DNA of 64,000 nucleotides. Origin: Mitsuaria sp. PDC51 (GTDB taxonomy: Bacteria; Pseudomonadota; Gammaproteobacteria; Burkholderiales; Burkholderiaceae_C). Both the position numbers and the translations under genes were made by a program. The notes under the pieces were generated by a model. That model worked only from the letters and a program-made list of their open reading frames with translations. It searched no databases and was not told the origin of the DNA. Below, in pieces: positions 48,999 to 58,300 of the stretch. The first letter of the stretch is position 1. Each line of letters begins with the position of its first letter. Where the stretch lies: the NCBI RefSeq assembly GCF_900113225.1, contig NZ_FOZE01000002.1, positions 1,116,001-1,180,000 of the forward strand. The letters run 5' to 3'.

Positions 48999-49262
48999 TC
49001 ATTGCCGCTGCTCGTGGAACACCGGCGCAAAGAGGTCGCGTATCGGTACCCCAAGGGCCTGCGCCATGCGCTCAATGTTGTCCAGCGACGCATTCCTGCG
49101 CAGTCGCTCCACATGAGCGACGAAGGTGCGATGAAGCCCACATTCCAGTGCGAGCGCTTCTTGTGACCACCCCTTTTGTGCTCGCAACCGGATGAGGTTG
49201 AGCGCCAGCTGCTCACGCGCGCTGACGGCAATCTCCTTGGGCTGGTGACGAGGTGTGGACAC
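48999..49262 (-). CDS. Small XRE-family helix-turn-helix protein
   Basis: 87 residues. The domain is complete: LALNLIRLRAQKGWSQEALA, LECGLHRTFVAHVERLRRNAS, LDNIERMAQALGVPIRDLFAP. Size and ending are typical of single-domain XRE repressors in accessory DNA, including restriction-controller-like proteins, though no restriction gene is adjacent. The start is a GTG at 49262; a later in-frame GTG is possible. Confidence 0.8.
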   Translation of the reverse strand: MSTPRHQPKEIAVSAREQLALNLIRLRAQKGWSQEALALECGLHRTFVAHVERLRRNASLDNIERMAQALGVPIRDLFAPVFHEQRQ

Positions 49263-49340
49263 GTGTGGAAGTCTTCACACCCATCGCCTATACGTCACCC
49301 GCTTTTAAGTCACAATCGCCACGCATTCAGTCAAGCGATC

Positions 49341-49925
49341 ATGAACTTCAAAGAAGCTGCGCTCGCCAATGGCCAGAGCATCCGCATTGCCACCATGTCG
49401 GGCACCGTGCTCGACCCCTCCGGCTCTACCGGCGCGCCACGCAAAAAGGGCGGATTCTGGTTGCTCGATAGCGAGGGCAAAGAGAGCTTCATGCGCTCCG
49501 CCGGCCTTGGCATCGCCGTTCGACCCGGCCACCGCGTCTCTCTCGTGTACGGCGCTCCGTCCGCGCAGGTTGATGGCGTGATGTTTGGCGCGATGAATCA
49601 CACGACCGGTGAGGTGGCCTGCGACATCATGGTGCTGGGGCAGTCACTTCGCAGTTGGCGACTGGATGTGGCCGAGGGGAAGAGTTTCTTGATCTGGGCA
49701 TTCGCTCCTTGCCTCGTCCTGGCCCTGCTTGCTTTCGCCTCTCCCGCCACGCGGCTGGACAACAGGATCTTCGCCGCCTTCTGGAGCGCCATCGGTGGGT
49801 TCATCCTCGGTAGCGTGGCCTGGTACTTTGTTGGCTTCCGAATTGGCCCACAGGCGCGCCTCGGCGAGTTGGCAGCACAGATCAACGCGCTCGGGGTGGC
49901 GGCCCTCCAGCAGGCTGGCGATTGA
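49341..49925 (+). CDS. Membrane protein of unknown function, 194 aa
   Basis: From MNFKEAALANGQSIRIATMS. Residues 1-110 form a soluble beta-rich part (SGTVLDPSGSTGAPRKKGGF, GHRVSLVYGAPSAQVDG). Two membrane helices follow (FLIWAFAPCLVLALLAFAS and FWSAIGGFILGSVAWYFVGF) and a short amphipathic tail. I do not recognise the family. It is divergent from the XRE gene. No good Shine-Dalgarno. The 220 bases after it contain nothing I can name. Confidence 0.6.
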   Translation: MNFKEAALANGQSIRIATMSGTVLDPSGSTGAPRKKGGFWLLDSEGKESFMRSAGLGIAVRPGHRVSLVYGAPSAQVDGVMFGAMNHTTGEVACDIMVLGQSLRSWRLDVAEGKSFLIWAFAPCLVLALLAFASPATRLDNRIFAAFWSAIGGFILGSVAWYFVGFRIGPQARLGELAAQINALGVAALQQAGD

Positions 49926-50146
49926 ACCTTTCGTGTGCTGCCGCGGCACGCGCCGTTGAGTCAGCGCGGCTCTCGAGCTTCCGCAGTGGTGATTGCGTGA
50001 TCGACCAGCCAGCCTGGGAAGGCGACTCGATGATCAGCTGTCTCGGGCCACGTTGCCTGAGTTCAGCGGCACGGAGCGATCATGTCCGGTGAAACGCCGG
50101 CCAACCTCCAGACTGCCTGGACACTGAAAAGTTGCGTGTCGCGCCT

Positions 50147-50488
50147 TCAACCTTTGCTGCGATCCTTCGTCGGCGAGCGCGTCGGTTTCGCCGAACTGTG
50201 AGCTTCTCCCTTGCCGGAGATCCGCTTGGCAGCAACGCTCTCGACCTTGATCGACGTCGCCTTACCCAGCAGCGTGGGGTTTTCGGTTGGCCGCCGGAAC
50301 GCCGGCCTGCGGGCGCCAGCTCCCGAGGAGGTACCGCCCTTCTCGGCGCCTTCTTGAATCCGTCCACCCGCGGCTGAGCGCGCGGTATCGACCCCTGGCC
50401 GTGGCGCGCCTTTGAGCTTCAGGTGGAGCTCGCAGTAGTTGGCACCGTCCATGGCGTCCAGCGCGCAGGTTTTGTTTGAGCAGCGCAT
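50147..50488 (-). CDS. Small zinc-ribbon-like protein, last gene of the IetAS-type operon
   Basis: 113 residues with a strong GGGGAGG Shine-Dalgarno. The N-terminus MRCSNKTCALDAMDGANYCE plus LH gives Cys3, Cys8, Cys19 and His22, a plausible treble-clef or zinc-ribbon. The rest is basic, Gly/Ser-rich and probably disordered. It begins 22 bases after the stop of the membrane-protein gene, so it is the fifth member of the run ietA-ietS-DUF3223-membrane protein. Nucleic-acid binding is a guess from composition. Confidence 0.65.
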   Translation of the reverse strand: MRCSNKTCALDAMDGANYCELHLKLKGAPRPGVDTARSAAGGRIQEGAEKGGTSSGAGARRPAFRRPTENPTLLGKATSIKVESVAAKRISGKGEAHSSAKPTRSPTKDRSKG

Positions 50489-50510
50489 CTTGTCCTCCCC
50501 GAAATTCTCT

Positions 50511-51047
50511 TCAGTTGCCGGTTCGGCCGTAGATCATCAGAAGCACCAGCGGCACGCAAAAGCCCGCTGCGCTGCACAGCGTCAGCAGGCAGTGGTTGAG
50601 CAGCTGGCGCTTGTTGACGAGAGTCGACCTTGTCTCGTTGCACGCACCCGTCCAGCGCTTGATCGCGGCTTGGATCATCCGCTCCCGCCGCAGCTGGAGC
50701 TCGGCCGAGTCCGCACTCGCACCCAGCAGGTCATCGATCTCGTCGATGCCTTCTGAACTCAGATACGGGGACGAAACATCGGTGATCCAGATGGCGCTCA
50801 AGGCGAAGACGATGCCGGCGATCAGGAGCGCCACGATCGTGAGCAAGATCACATGCTCCGCCGTGCTCGCTCCTTTGAGCTGCCCCACATACGCGAACGC
50901 ACCGGCAAGAAAGACCCCAGCCAGGGCGGCGATCGGCTGGGCCTTGGATTCAACGACCTTCCAAGAGTCCCACAGTTCGGCGTACTCTGCCTTGAGCTCG
51001 GCCAATGACTCCCGCCTCAAATCGATGCGAGTCTGGACGTCGATCAT
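50511..51047 (-). CDS. Three-helix membrane protein in the IetAS-type operon
   Basis: 178 residues. An N-terminal charged helix (RRESLAELKAEYAELWDSWK) leads into PIAALAGVFLAGAFAYVGQL, then EHVILLTIVALLIAGIVFAL, a ~60-residue cytoplasmic loop rich in Arg/Glu, and a last span LLTLCSAAGFCVPLVLLMIYG. The arrangement resembles small membrane effectors (SLATT-like or 2TM) of bacterial defence systems, but I cannot assign it to one. It starts two bases after the DUF3223 stop, so it is cotranscribed. Confidence 0.7.
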   Translation of the reverse strand: MIDVQTRIDLRRESLAELKAEYAELWDSWKVVESKAQPIAALAGVFLAGAFAYVGQLKGASTAEHVILLTIVALLIAGIVFALSAIWITDVSSPYLSSEGIDEIDDLLGASADSAELQLRRERMIQAAIKRWTGACNETRSTLVNKRQLLNHCLLTLCSAAGFCVPLVLLMIYGRTGN

Positions 51048-51049
51048 GA

Positions 51050-51373
51050 TCAGGACCTGACGGCTTTGATGAAGCTGAAGTCGTCAGAACTCCCATCGGC
51101 ACGGTGCACGAAGAAGCATGGCCGCGTGAATCCCTCGCCGCGGCATTGCCCCTTGGCAAAGCGCTCCACGCCGATGCCGATCTTCGTCTCCTGACCTTGC
51201 GGCACATCCCGGTCGTAGTGCTGGAGCAAGGCCAACAGGTCGTCGTGGTCGGTGCCTTGTGGGACCGTCTCGTCTACCTTGTAGCGTCCCAGCATCTCCG
51301 TGAAGTGCGCGATGGCCTCCTGGCGCGTCGACCAACTTCTTCCGTTGGCCAGGCTGAAGGGTTTCTTAGCCAT
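51050..51373 (-). CDS. DUF3223 (DCL-like) protein in the IetAS-type operon
   Basis: 107 residues. The family pattern is clear: LANGRSWSTRQEAIAHFTEM near 8, DHDDLLALLQHYDRD near 42, KIGIGVERF near 64, and RPCFFVHRADGSSDDFSFIK near the end. DUF3223 includes plant DCL, involved in plastid rRNA maturation, and the C-terminal module of RNA polymerase V. The bacterial role is unknown. Its start lies within the end of the subtilase gene (eight-base overlap), implying coupled expression. Confidence 0.8.
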   Translation of the reverse strand: MAKKPFSLANGRSWSTRQEAIAHFTEMLGRYKVDETVPQGTDHDDLLALLQHYDRDVPQGQETKIGIGVERFAKGQCRGEGFTRPCFFVHRADGSSDDFSFIKAVRS

Positions 51374-53588
51374 TGCGCGTCCTCACCGGCACCACGAGCT
51401 TCGGTCGGATGGGCACGAGATGGCTGGCATACGAGCGAAGGATGTCGTTGTAGAGATCCGGATGTTTCGGCGCCTTGACCGTCAGCACGAGGGCGTAGGG
51501 AATCTTCGGCGGCTGCTTTGCGGTGCCGCCCGCCGTCCGCGCGTTGTAATGGATGTCGAACACCGGCTGGTCGAGGCTGCTGCCCAACTTGCCGACCTTG
51601 TTGTGCATCACGGTTTCCCACTTGCCTTGGTCGGCGCGCAGTTCATGCTCGGTCGCGTATTTCGCGCGGGCGAAGAACGAGTGGGTTTCCGCCGTCTGCT
51701 TGCCTTCCTTGACGTTCGTCAGATTCGGCCGGAAAACGACCTCCAGACCGGCACGCGTGTACGAGGCCGAGTCCTGGGGATCCGTCGGGGATGCGTAGCA
51801 GAAGGTCGCCGACAGCTCGATGCGCCCCTTCAGACCACCCGCCGGGATCGGCAGCGCGGCGCGCAGGTATTTGCCCGGCTTGAGCTCACCTTGATAGACG
51901 ACGCGTGCAACCCCATCCGGGCAGGAAATGATGTCCATGAGGTCTTCAGGAATTTTGCCCCAGCCGACCTCGCCCACGTCGTGCTCGCTCGGATCGGCGG
52001 CGTGAACCAGCAGCGCCTTGATAGCGAGCGTCGACAGCGCGTTGCCCAGCACGGCGCGCACTCCGACGGCGTTGCGCAGCAGGTAGGGCGCCGCGAAGCT
52101 GGTGCCGAACTCAGGCACCAAGGTTGGCCGCGATCCGCGCGTGAGGACGTGGAAATATCGCTCCGCGCCGCCGCCGAAGGCGAGCAGATCCGGCTTGATC
52201 ACGCCGGGGCTGCGACCCGGCCCGATTGCACTGTAAGGAGCGCGAGCCCAGCCTGCGGAAGGACTATCCGCCGCACCGACAGCAACAGCGTTGACGCAGT
52301 CCGACGGAACCTGGATCCGTGCCTCAGCCGCGTCCTCGTCTTCACCGGTGTTGCCCACCGCAACGGTCATGAAGGTCTTCCCGTCGCTCAGAAGGTCGTC
52401 GATCACGGACGTCCAAGCGTGCACCTCGTCATCCTCGACGGGCAACGCCGGTCCCAAGCTCAGGTTGATGAATTCATAGGCGCCGGAGAGCAGGACTTCT
52501 TCCACGAACTTCAGCGAGCGATACAGCTCCAGCGGATCCTGTTTCACATCGTCGACGACCCGCAGGTGATCGATGTACGAGTACGGTGCGGGTCCGATCC
52601 CGGAAGGCTGCAGTGGGCCAAACAGGAACGACGAGCTGACGTTGAGCCCATGCTCCATGCCATCGGAGGTGCTCTTGGCCTTTTCATCCATCAGGCGGTA
52701 GTTGCGAACCCATCGACCGATGGGGTGGGAGTCCGGCAGCCCACCGTCGAGGATGGCGACACGGGGCTCGGCGGACAGCGGCTCGTCGTTGGGAAGCTCG
52801 CAGTGCAGACGAGCGGATCCCGCCCGAGCCTCTCGCCGGATGCTGCGCAACACGGGCATCGGACGGATCACACGGACGAAAGAGAACTCTGCGAGCTGCT
52901 GAATCTGGGCCTGCGTGCCGCGCACGGGCACGAACCAGAGGTTGCTCGCGTTGAAGGTCAGGTCATCCTCGATCTCGACACCGAGCTCAGAGGCGAAGGC
53001 CTCGAAGCATCGTTCGATGAGCTGGGTGGAGTCGTTCGGGATCAGGTGCAGACCTACCTCGTAGGTCCTCACCTTGTCCGATCGTGCATTCCCCATCACC
53101 CCCCGCAACCGCTCGGCCGATCGGAATGGCGCGACGGTTTCCAGGTGCGCAAAGTCCAACGCCTCTTCCGTTCCAGCCTGCAGCGTCTGCGCCCACTGGT
53201 TCAATTGGGTGAGCGTGTTGCGCTTGGCAGCGACGAAGATCTCCGTGGTCGAGGTTTCGTGAGGCTCCACCTTGCGCTTCCAGGCCTCGGGCACCAGGCG
53301 GACGGCACGGCTCCCCACCGACACCATGCCCAGCACGCTGAACATGTGCTTGGGGAAGTAGGAACGCGCGATGTAGGAAGGGTTGAGCGTGAACCTGGCG
53401 ACCGTGATGTCTTCGGGGCAGGCCTGCGCAGGAAGCGCCGCCACCGACTCGGCCAGGGCGCCGAGCTTCTCGCTCAACCGCTCGCGCGCCCGGTCGAGCG
53501 AATACACCTCAGCCTTGTCGATGTTGCGCGATGGACCCGTGATGGTCTGAGTCAGCGCTTCTCCGTGTCCGATCAGAAAATTCGGCAT
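51366..53588 (-). CDS. ietS: S8 subtilase, IetS-like
   Basis: 740 residues. The catalytic set is complete: Asp281 in PRVAILDGGLPDSHP, His313 in MEHGLNVSSS, oxyanion Asn413 in VAVGNTGED, and Ser497 in FGTSFAAPYL. Residues 1-270 form a large N-terminal region with no signal peptide, and the last ~200 residues look like a beta-rich jelly-roll (LKGRIELSATFCYASP). A cytosolic subtilase following an AAA ATPase gene by 29 bases is the arrangement of IetAS, reported as an antiphage system. The gene name is by architecture, not a database match. Confidence 0.82.
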   Translation of the reverse strand: MPNFLIGHGEALTQTITGPSRNIDKAEVYSLDRARERLSEKLGALAESVAALPAQACPEDITVARFTLNPSYIARSYFPKHMFSVLGMVSVGSRAVRLVPEAWKRKVEPHETSTTEIFVAAKRNTLTQLNQWAQTLQAGTEEALDFAHLETVAPFRSAERLRGVMGNARSDKVRTYEVGLHLIPNDSTQLIERCFEAFASELGVEIEDDLTFNASNLWFVPVRGTQAQIQQLAEFSFVRVIRPMPVLRSIRREARAGSARLHCELPNDEPLSAEPRVAILDGGLPDSHPIGRWVRNYRLMDEKAKSTSDGMEHGLNVSSSFLFGPLQPSGIGPAPYSYIDHLRVVDDVKQDPLELYRSLKFVEEVLLSGAYEFINLSLGPALPVEDDEVHAWTSVIDDLLSDGKTFMTVAVGNTGEDEDAAEARIQVPSDCVNAVAVGAADSPSAGWARAPYSAIGPGRSPGVIKPDLLAFGGGAERYFHVLTRGSRPTLVPEFGTSFAAPYLLRNAVGVRAVLGNALSTLAIKALLVHAADPSEHDVGEVGWGKIPEDLMDIISCPDGVARVVYQGELKPGKYLRAALPIPAGGLKGRIELSATFCYASPTDPQDSASYTRAGLEVVFRPNLTNVKEGKQTAETHSFFARAKYATEHELRADQGKWETVMHNKVGKLGSSLDQPVFDIHYNARTAGGTAKQPPKIPYALVLTVKAPKHPDLYNDILRSYASHLVPIRPKLVVPVRTRNG

Positions 53589-53617
53589 CTACTCACCCTC
53601 CCTGGTGTTACCCGTCT

Positions 53618-54754
53618 TTAAGGATTTGCGGTCCTACTCCGTATCGTGTCGCGGCTCACACCGGTCAGGTCTGAGGCAGCATGCTGCGAGAACTTGCCGA
53701 CCTTGACCAAGTCGACAGCCAACAGAATTCGATCGGCGTGCTCCATCGTGCCGGCCTTGCTGGCAACGAGGTGGCGCACGACGTCCTCAACTTTCCCTGT
53801 CCCCAGAGCCAAAGCGCGGCGAAGACGATTCAAGTCGCGCTCGATGTCGCTGTATGAATCGCCGCGGTACATCAGGGCCAGGGTGGTCACCCACTTCTTA
53901 AGGTAAGTCGCGTCAGCGCCAAGGAAGCGTTGAACCGCTTGCTCCACATCCTTGGGTGACGGGGCAGGAAACTCCACGACCAACTCAAACCGACGCCACA
54001 TGGCCGGGTCGATCAGTTCTGGATGGTTTGTCGCAGCCAACAGCAGCCCGGTGCTTGGCCACTCGTCAATCTCCTGCAAGATGACGGTCACCAACCGTTT
54101 GAGTTCTCCCACATCGGCGTCGTCGCTTCGGCGCTTGGCGATCGCATCGATCTCATCCAGCAGCAAGACGCAAGGGATGCGCTTGGCGTAGTCGAGCGCA
54201 GATCGCAGATTCGTCCCGCTACGGCCAAGCAAGCTGCTCATCACCGCAGTGAGATCCAGGATCAACAGAGGCACGTTGAGTTGCTGAGCTAGCCATCTCG
54301 CAGTAATCGTCTTGCCCACGCCGGGCGGGCCGACAAAGACCGCGGAACGGGTAGGTTGCAGCCCCTTCTGCGCCAGTTGCGCGCTCAGTCGTCGCTCATT
54401 GACAAGCTGCTCCAGACTGGAGCGAATCTCTTCACCGTGGATGGGTGCGATGTCGGTCTGTTCAGGCGCGAACACCTTGAACAGTGAGAGCCGCGACTCC
54501 TCGTCCACCGGCACGCCTGTCGATGCGTCTGGCGCAGCCGCGGAGCCACGTCGAAAAGGTGTCGCCGCTGGCGCAGCAGGTCTAGTCTTGAGAACAGTTT
54601 CGAGCTGGCTGGCGGCGTCTGGATGCGAGGAACGCAGCTTTCTGATCATGCGTGCGACGTACAGACGCAGATCGTCCTCACGCTCGGTGAGCGCAAGTTT
54701 CGTGACGTGGACTAGCTGGTCTAGCATCGCACCGATTTCGTCCACTGATTTCAT
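53618..54754 (-). CDS. ietA: AAA+ ATPase, IetA-like
   Basis: 378 residues from the ATG at 54754; an in-frame GTG at 54769 is an alternative. The N-terminal ~100 residues are helical with a Pro/Ala linker. The AAA core has Walker A VFVGPPGVGKTITARW, Walker B CVLLLDEIDAIAKRR, sensor-1 LLLAATNHPELID and the arginine-finger region PAMWRRFELVVEFPAPS, followed by a lid helix bundle. The C-terminus ends in a small helix-turn-helix-like segment (VGKFSQHAASDLTGVSRDTI). It probably unfolds or senses a target for the adjacent subtilase. Confidence 0.85.
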   Translation of the reverse strand: MKSVDEIGAMLDQLVHVTKLALTEREDDLRLYVARMIRKLRSSHPDAASQLETVLKTRPAAPAATPFRRGSAAAPDASTGVPVDEESRLSLFKVFAPEQTDIAPIHGEEIRSSLEQLVNERRLSAQLAQKGLQPTRSAVFVGPPGVGKTITARWLAQQLNVPLLILDLTAVMSSLLGRSGTNLRSALDYAKRIPCVLLLDEIDAIAKRRSDDADVGELKRLVTVILQEIDEWPSTGLLLAATNHPELIDPAMWRRFELVVEFPAPSPKDVEQAVQRFLGADATYLKKWVTTLALMYRGDSYSDIERDLNRLRRALALGTGKVEDVVRHLVASKAGTMEHADRILLAVDLVKVGKFSQHAASDLTGVSRDTIRSRTANP

Positions 54755-54769
54755 AACTTGTTGATTCAC

Positions 54770-55325
54770 AGTGGTTTTTCTACTTAGATTAATGGACTAC
54801 TGGTTATTCTCTCAGGGTTTGATGGTTCTGTCACCTGCCGTGATGTCACGTGAGCGCATGACGTGTCCGGCGAGGCGTTGCTGACCGCGCGCTGCCTGCT
54901 CACGACGAGCTCAGCCAACAGCGCTCTGTGCTTGCCTCGCAAGCGAAGAGCTAGCGGCACCCCACGCGCGGCCCTACGACTTGATATGAGATGAACGTTG
55001 AGAGACTGCCGATGCGTCCGCTGGCTGCCTCACGAGTTCCGTGCGGAAGACCAACCCAGCGGGTGTTGCCCAGCCTGCCTCCGCACCCTCCCCCCCTCAT
55101 GTAGGTGCCGCGGCCAAACAGATGTCGGGATTGGCCGACCGAATACGTTTCTCCTTAGGGGAGAACGTTTGAGGCCGCGCCCGTGGTCGTTGCGCAGCGT
55201 CAGGCAGCCACATCGACTTGCGAGTTTCATGGTCTCAGCGTATCTGCGCTGTGGTCGACCAGAAGACGGGCAAGGCTCGCTCGTCGGGTCGGCAACTATG
55301 AAGAAAACAAGTCTGGAGGAGACCT
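54770..55325. other. 556-base intergenic region between two divergent defence-like loci
   Basis: It separates ietA (leftward) and the phosphoesterase-NTPase gene (rightward). The 70 bases next to ietA are AT-rich and probably hold its promoter. An eight-base palindrome TCACGTGA lies at 54846-54853. The middle ~350 bases have open frames but no convincing start or gene-like composition. I see no RNA gene. Confidence 0.5.
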
Positions 55326-58300
55326 ATGTCTGGCGATTCCGCCCCCGGCACGGCGGCCCGTGTGCTTTTGATTCAGATCTCGGACATCCACTTCTTTGAG
55401 CCTACCGATGCGGTGCTCAAGCGCACTGCCGAGATAGCGGCTGCGGTGCAACCTCTGTTGCCGCTGGCCACGCGCGTGGTACTGATCGTGACGGGCGATA
55501 TCGCCCAGTCTGGAAAGTCGACTGAGTACGACCTGGCGACGAGTTTCATCCACAGCATCGCCGCCGACATCGAAAGTCGCCATGGTCGGCCGCCAGAAGT
55601 CATCACCGTACCTGGCAACCATGACGCGGATTTCGAATCACCACGAGCGCGGATTCGCACGCACGTTCTGAACACGCTCAAGTCCGGGCATGCATCGAAT
55701 ATCGAGCTGACAGACGTCGAAGAATGTGTGAGTGTGTTCGACGCTTACGAAGACTTCGCCAAGAAGGTCGAGACTGGGAGCGCGATCAAGCACTCCCCGA
55801 TCTGGCGAACCTTCGAGATCGACGTCGGCGGGAAGTCGCTCCATGTGCATTGTGTCAACAATGCCTGGAGCTGCGAGCTTCGCACCGCACCCGGGAGCCT
55901 GGGGTTCCCGACCAAGCTTCATCAGCAGTGTGCGGATCCCACCGGAGCACTTCGGATCCTGCTGATGCACCATCCAGCACACTGGATCTCCTCGCATCAG
56001 TATCGCGAGTTCCGTCGCTTCACTCGAGAGTGTGCAGAGATCTGCTTTACAGGGCACGAGCACGAGAGCAACGCAGGTGCCAATCGGGACAGCGAAACGG
56101 GCCTGACGGCATATGTGGAGGGCGCCGTCCTTCAGGATCGGCACAACTCGAACGTGTCTGGCTTCAACGCTTCGCTGATCGACTTCGAGGCGAACAACAT
56201 TGAGACCACCGAATTCGCGTGGAACGGCACAGCGTATCTCGCTACGCGCCAACCGTTGACCTTGTCACTGCCGAACAAGGCCAACGTGGTGAACCTGAAC
56301 CCCGAGTGGCAGGGCTTCATCAGTGACCTAGGGTCCAACGTCTCCCATCAAGGGCGCGAGCACGTCGACCTGGCTGACCTGTACGTGTACCCCGAGCTGG
56401 AGCAGCAAGACGACAGCGAAGAGAACCCGCTTATCGTTTCGAGCAAGGAACTCTCCAAGGAGCTTGCATCACCCACGGCGTCGACGCTCGTCAAGGGCGA
56501 ACAAAGCAGCGGCAAAACCGCGCTGCTGAAACGCCTGTACGCCGATGCGTTGGAGCGCGAGCTCTACCCGGTCTATATCAACGGCCGGTCGATGAAGAGC
56601 TCATCCGACCGAGATCTCAAACGCCTGCTCGAACGCTCCATCAACGATCAATACGCTCCCGACTCTGCGAGCAAAGTGCTTCAAGCCAAGCCCGAGCAGC
56701 GCATCCTCTTGCTCGACAACTTGGATCGTTGCGAGTTCCCGGACCGCTATATGTCCGACGTGCTCAAATTCTTCGACAGGCAGTTCCTGAAGACCATCGC
56801 GACGGTCGACCCCGCCTTCGACCTGAAGGAAGCGTTGTTAACCGCGGACTTCAGCTCGCTGCGTAGCTTTGTGCAGATGCATCTGCTCGAGTTCGGGTTC
56901 AAGCTGCGCTTCCAGTTGGTGTCCAAGTGGTTCGGTCTGGACGATCGGGCGAAGCGATCAGAACAAGAGGCCCAACACGCGGACAAGATCATCTCCAGGG
57001 TGGTAGGGCGTGGCCTGGTCCCTTCGTTCCCGATCTACGTCCTGATACTGCTGCAGAGCATCGAAGTCGGGCGAGCTGGCGAACTCGAGAACAGTGCGCT
57101 GGGTCACTACTACGAGTACATGATCCTGCAGGCGCTGGAGTCGCGCGTTCGACAGGAGCGTGTGCACGAGATCTTGAACTACTGCTCGCAGTTCGCGTGG
57201 TTCCTTCACTCCGTCAAGAAAGAGAAGGTGTCCGACAAGGAGCTTCGCAGTTTCCATGCCGCCTTTGAGACCAAGTTCGATCTGGAGCTCAAGTTTGAAG
57301 ATCGCAAGCGCATGTTGCTCGACGCCGATCTATTCATTGAGCTGGGTGACGAGGTCGGGTTCCGCTACCCATACAGCTACTTCTTCTTCCTTGGCCGCTA
57401 CCTCGCCAAGAATTTGCAGAATGAAGAGACGCTGGGCTTCATCAAGCGCTGCTGCCAGAACCTGCATGTGCGCGAGAACGGCAACGCCATGCTGTTCCTG
57501 GCCCACCACAGCAACGATCAGTTCGTTTTCGATGCGCTGCGGGAGGCGGTTGACTCTCGGTTCGCAGAAACGGCCCCGCTTCAGTTCCAGCAGGACACTG
57601 AGGCACTGGACAAGATGGTCGACAAGGCGCCAGTACTTGTCTTCAACGAAGCGCACACCCAGGTTGGACGGGAGAAGGCGCAGGTTGAGGACCACGATAT
57701 CGAGCAGACCTTTGATGACGCCGCCAACGGCGGACTCGAGTCGGGGATCGCATCCGATGAGCAACGCCAGGCGCTACAGCTCCTGGCCGAAGTCAACGGC
57801 TTGATCAAGGGCATCGAGCTGTTGGGCATGGCAATGAAGGCCAACTTCGGGACGATCGACACGGACGCGAAGCAAAAGCTCATCGACTCACTCTTCAAGG
57901 GAGGCCTGCGTGGACTGCGCGTGTTCGTGGAGGCCTTCTCCGAGGTGCCCGACCACATCATTGCGGAACTCGGCGCGGCGATTCAAGAACTCAGCTCGAC
58001 AAACACGATCGACCGGGAACGCGCCGTCAAGGTCCGGATCTTTCAGGTGATCGGACGCTTCTCGTTCTGGTTCATTCGCCGCATTGGTTCGGCCGTGGGT
58101 TCCAAGAGCATGGCGCCAGCTATCAAGCGGTATGTCGACATCAACGACACCATCGCCAACCAGTTGGTAGCTATGAGCAGTTCCTTGGAGACGCCGGGCC
58201 GCATTCCCTTCGACGAGCTGCAGGCCCTCAACAGCCGCGTATCTAAGCAGGCGTTTGCACAAAGCGTCCTGCGCTACATCGTGTTCACTCGGATTCACAT

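Noticed and set aside
54998-55399. A small gene in the 556-base divergent intergenic region
   Set aside because: The frame overlaps the strong ribosome site and start of the phosphoesterase-NTPase gene, is Cys/Arg-rich without a domain, and lacks its own ribosome site.
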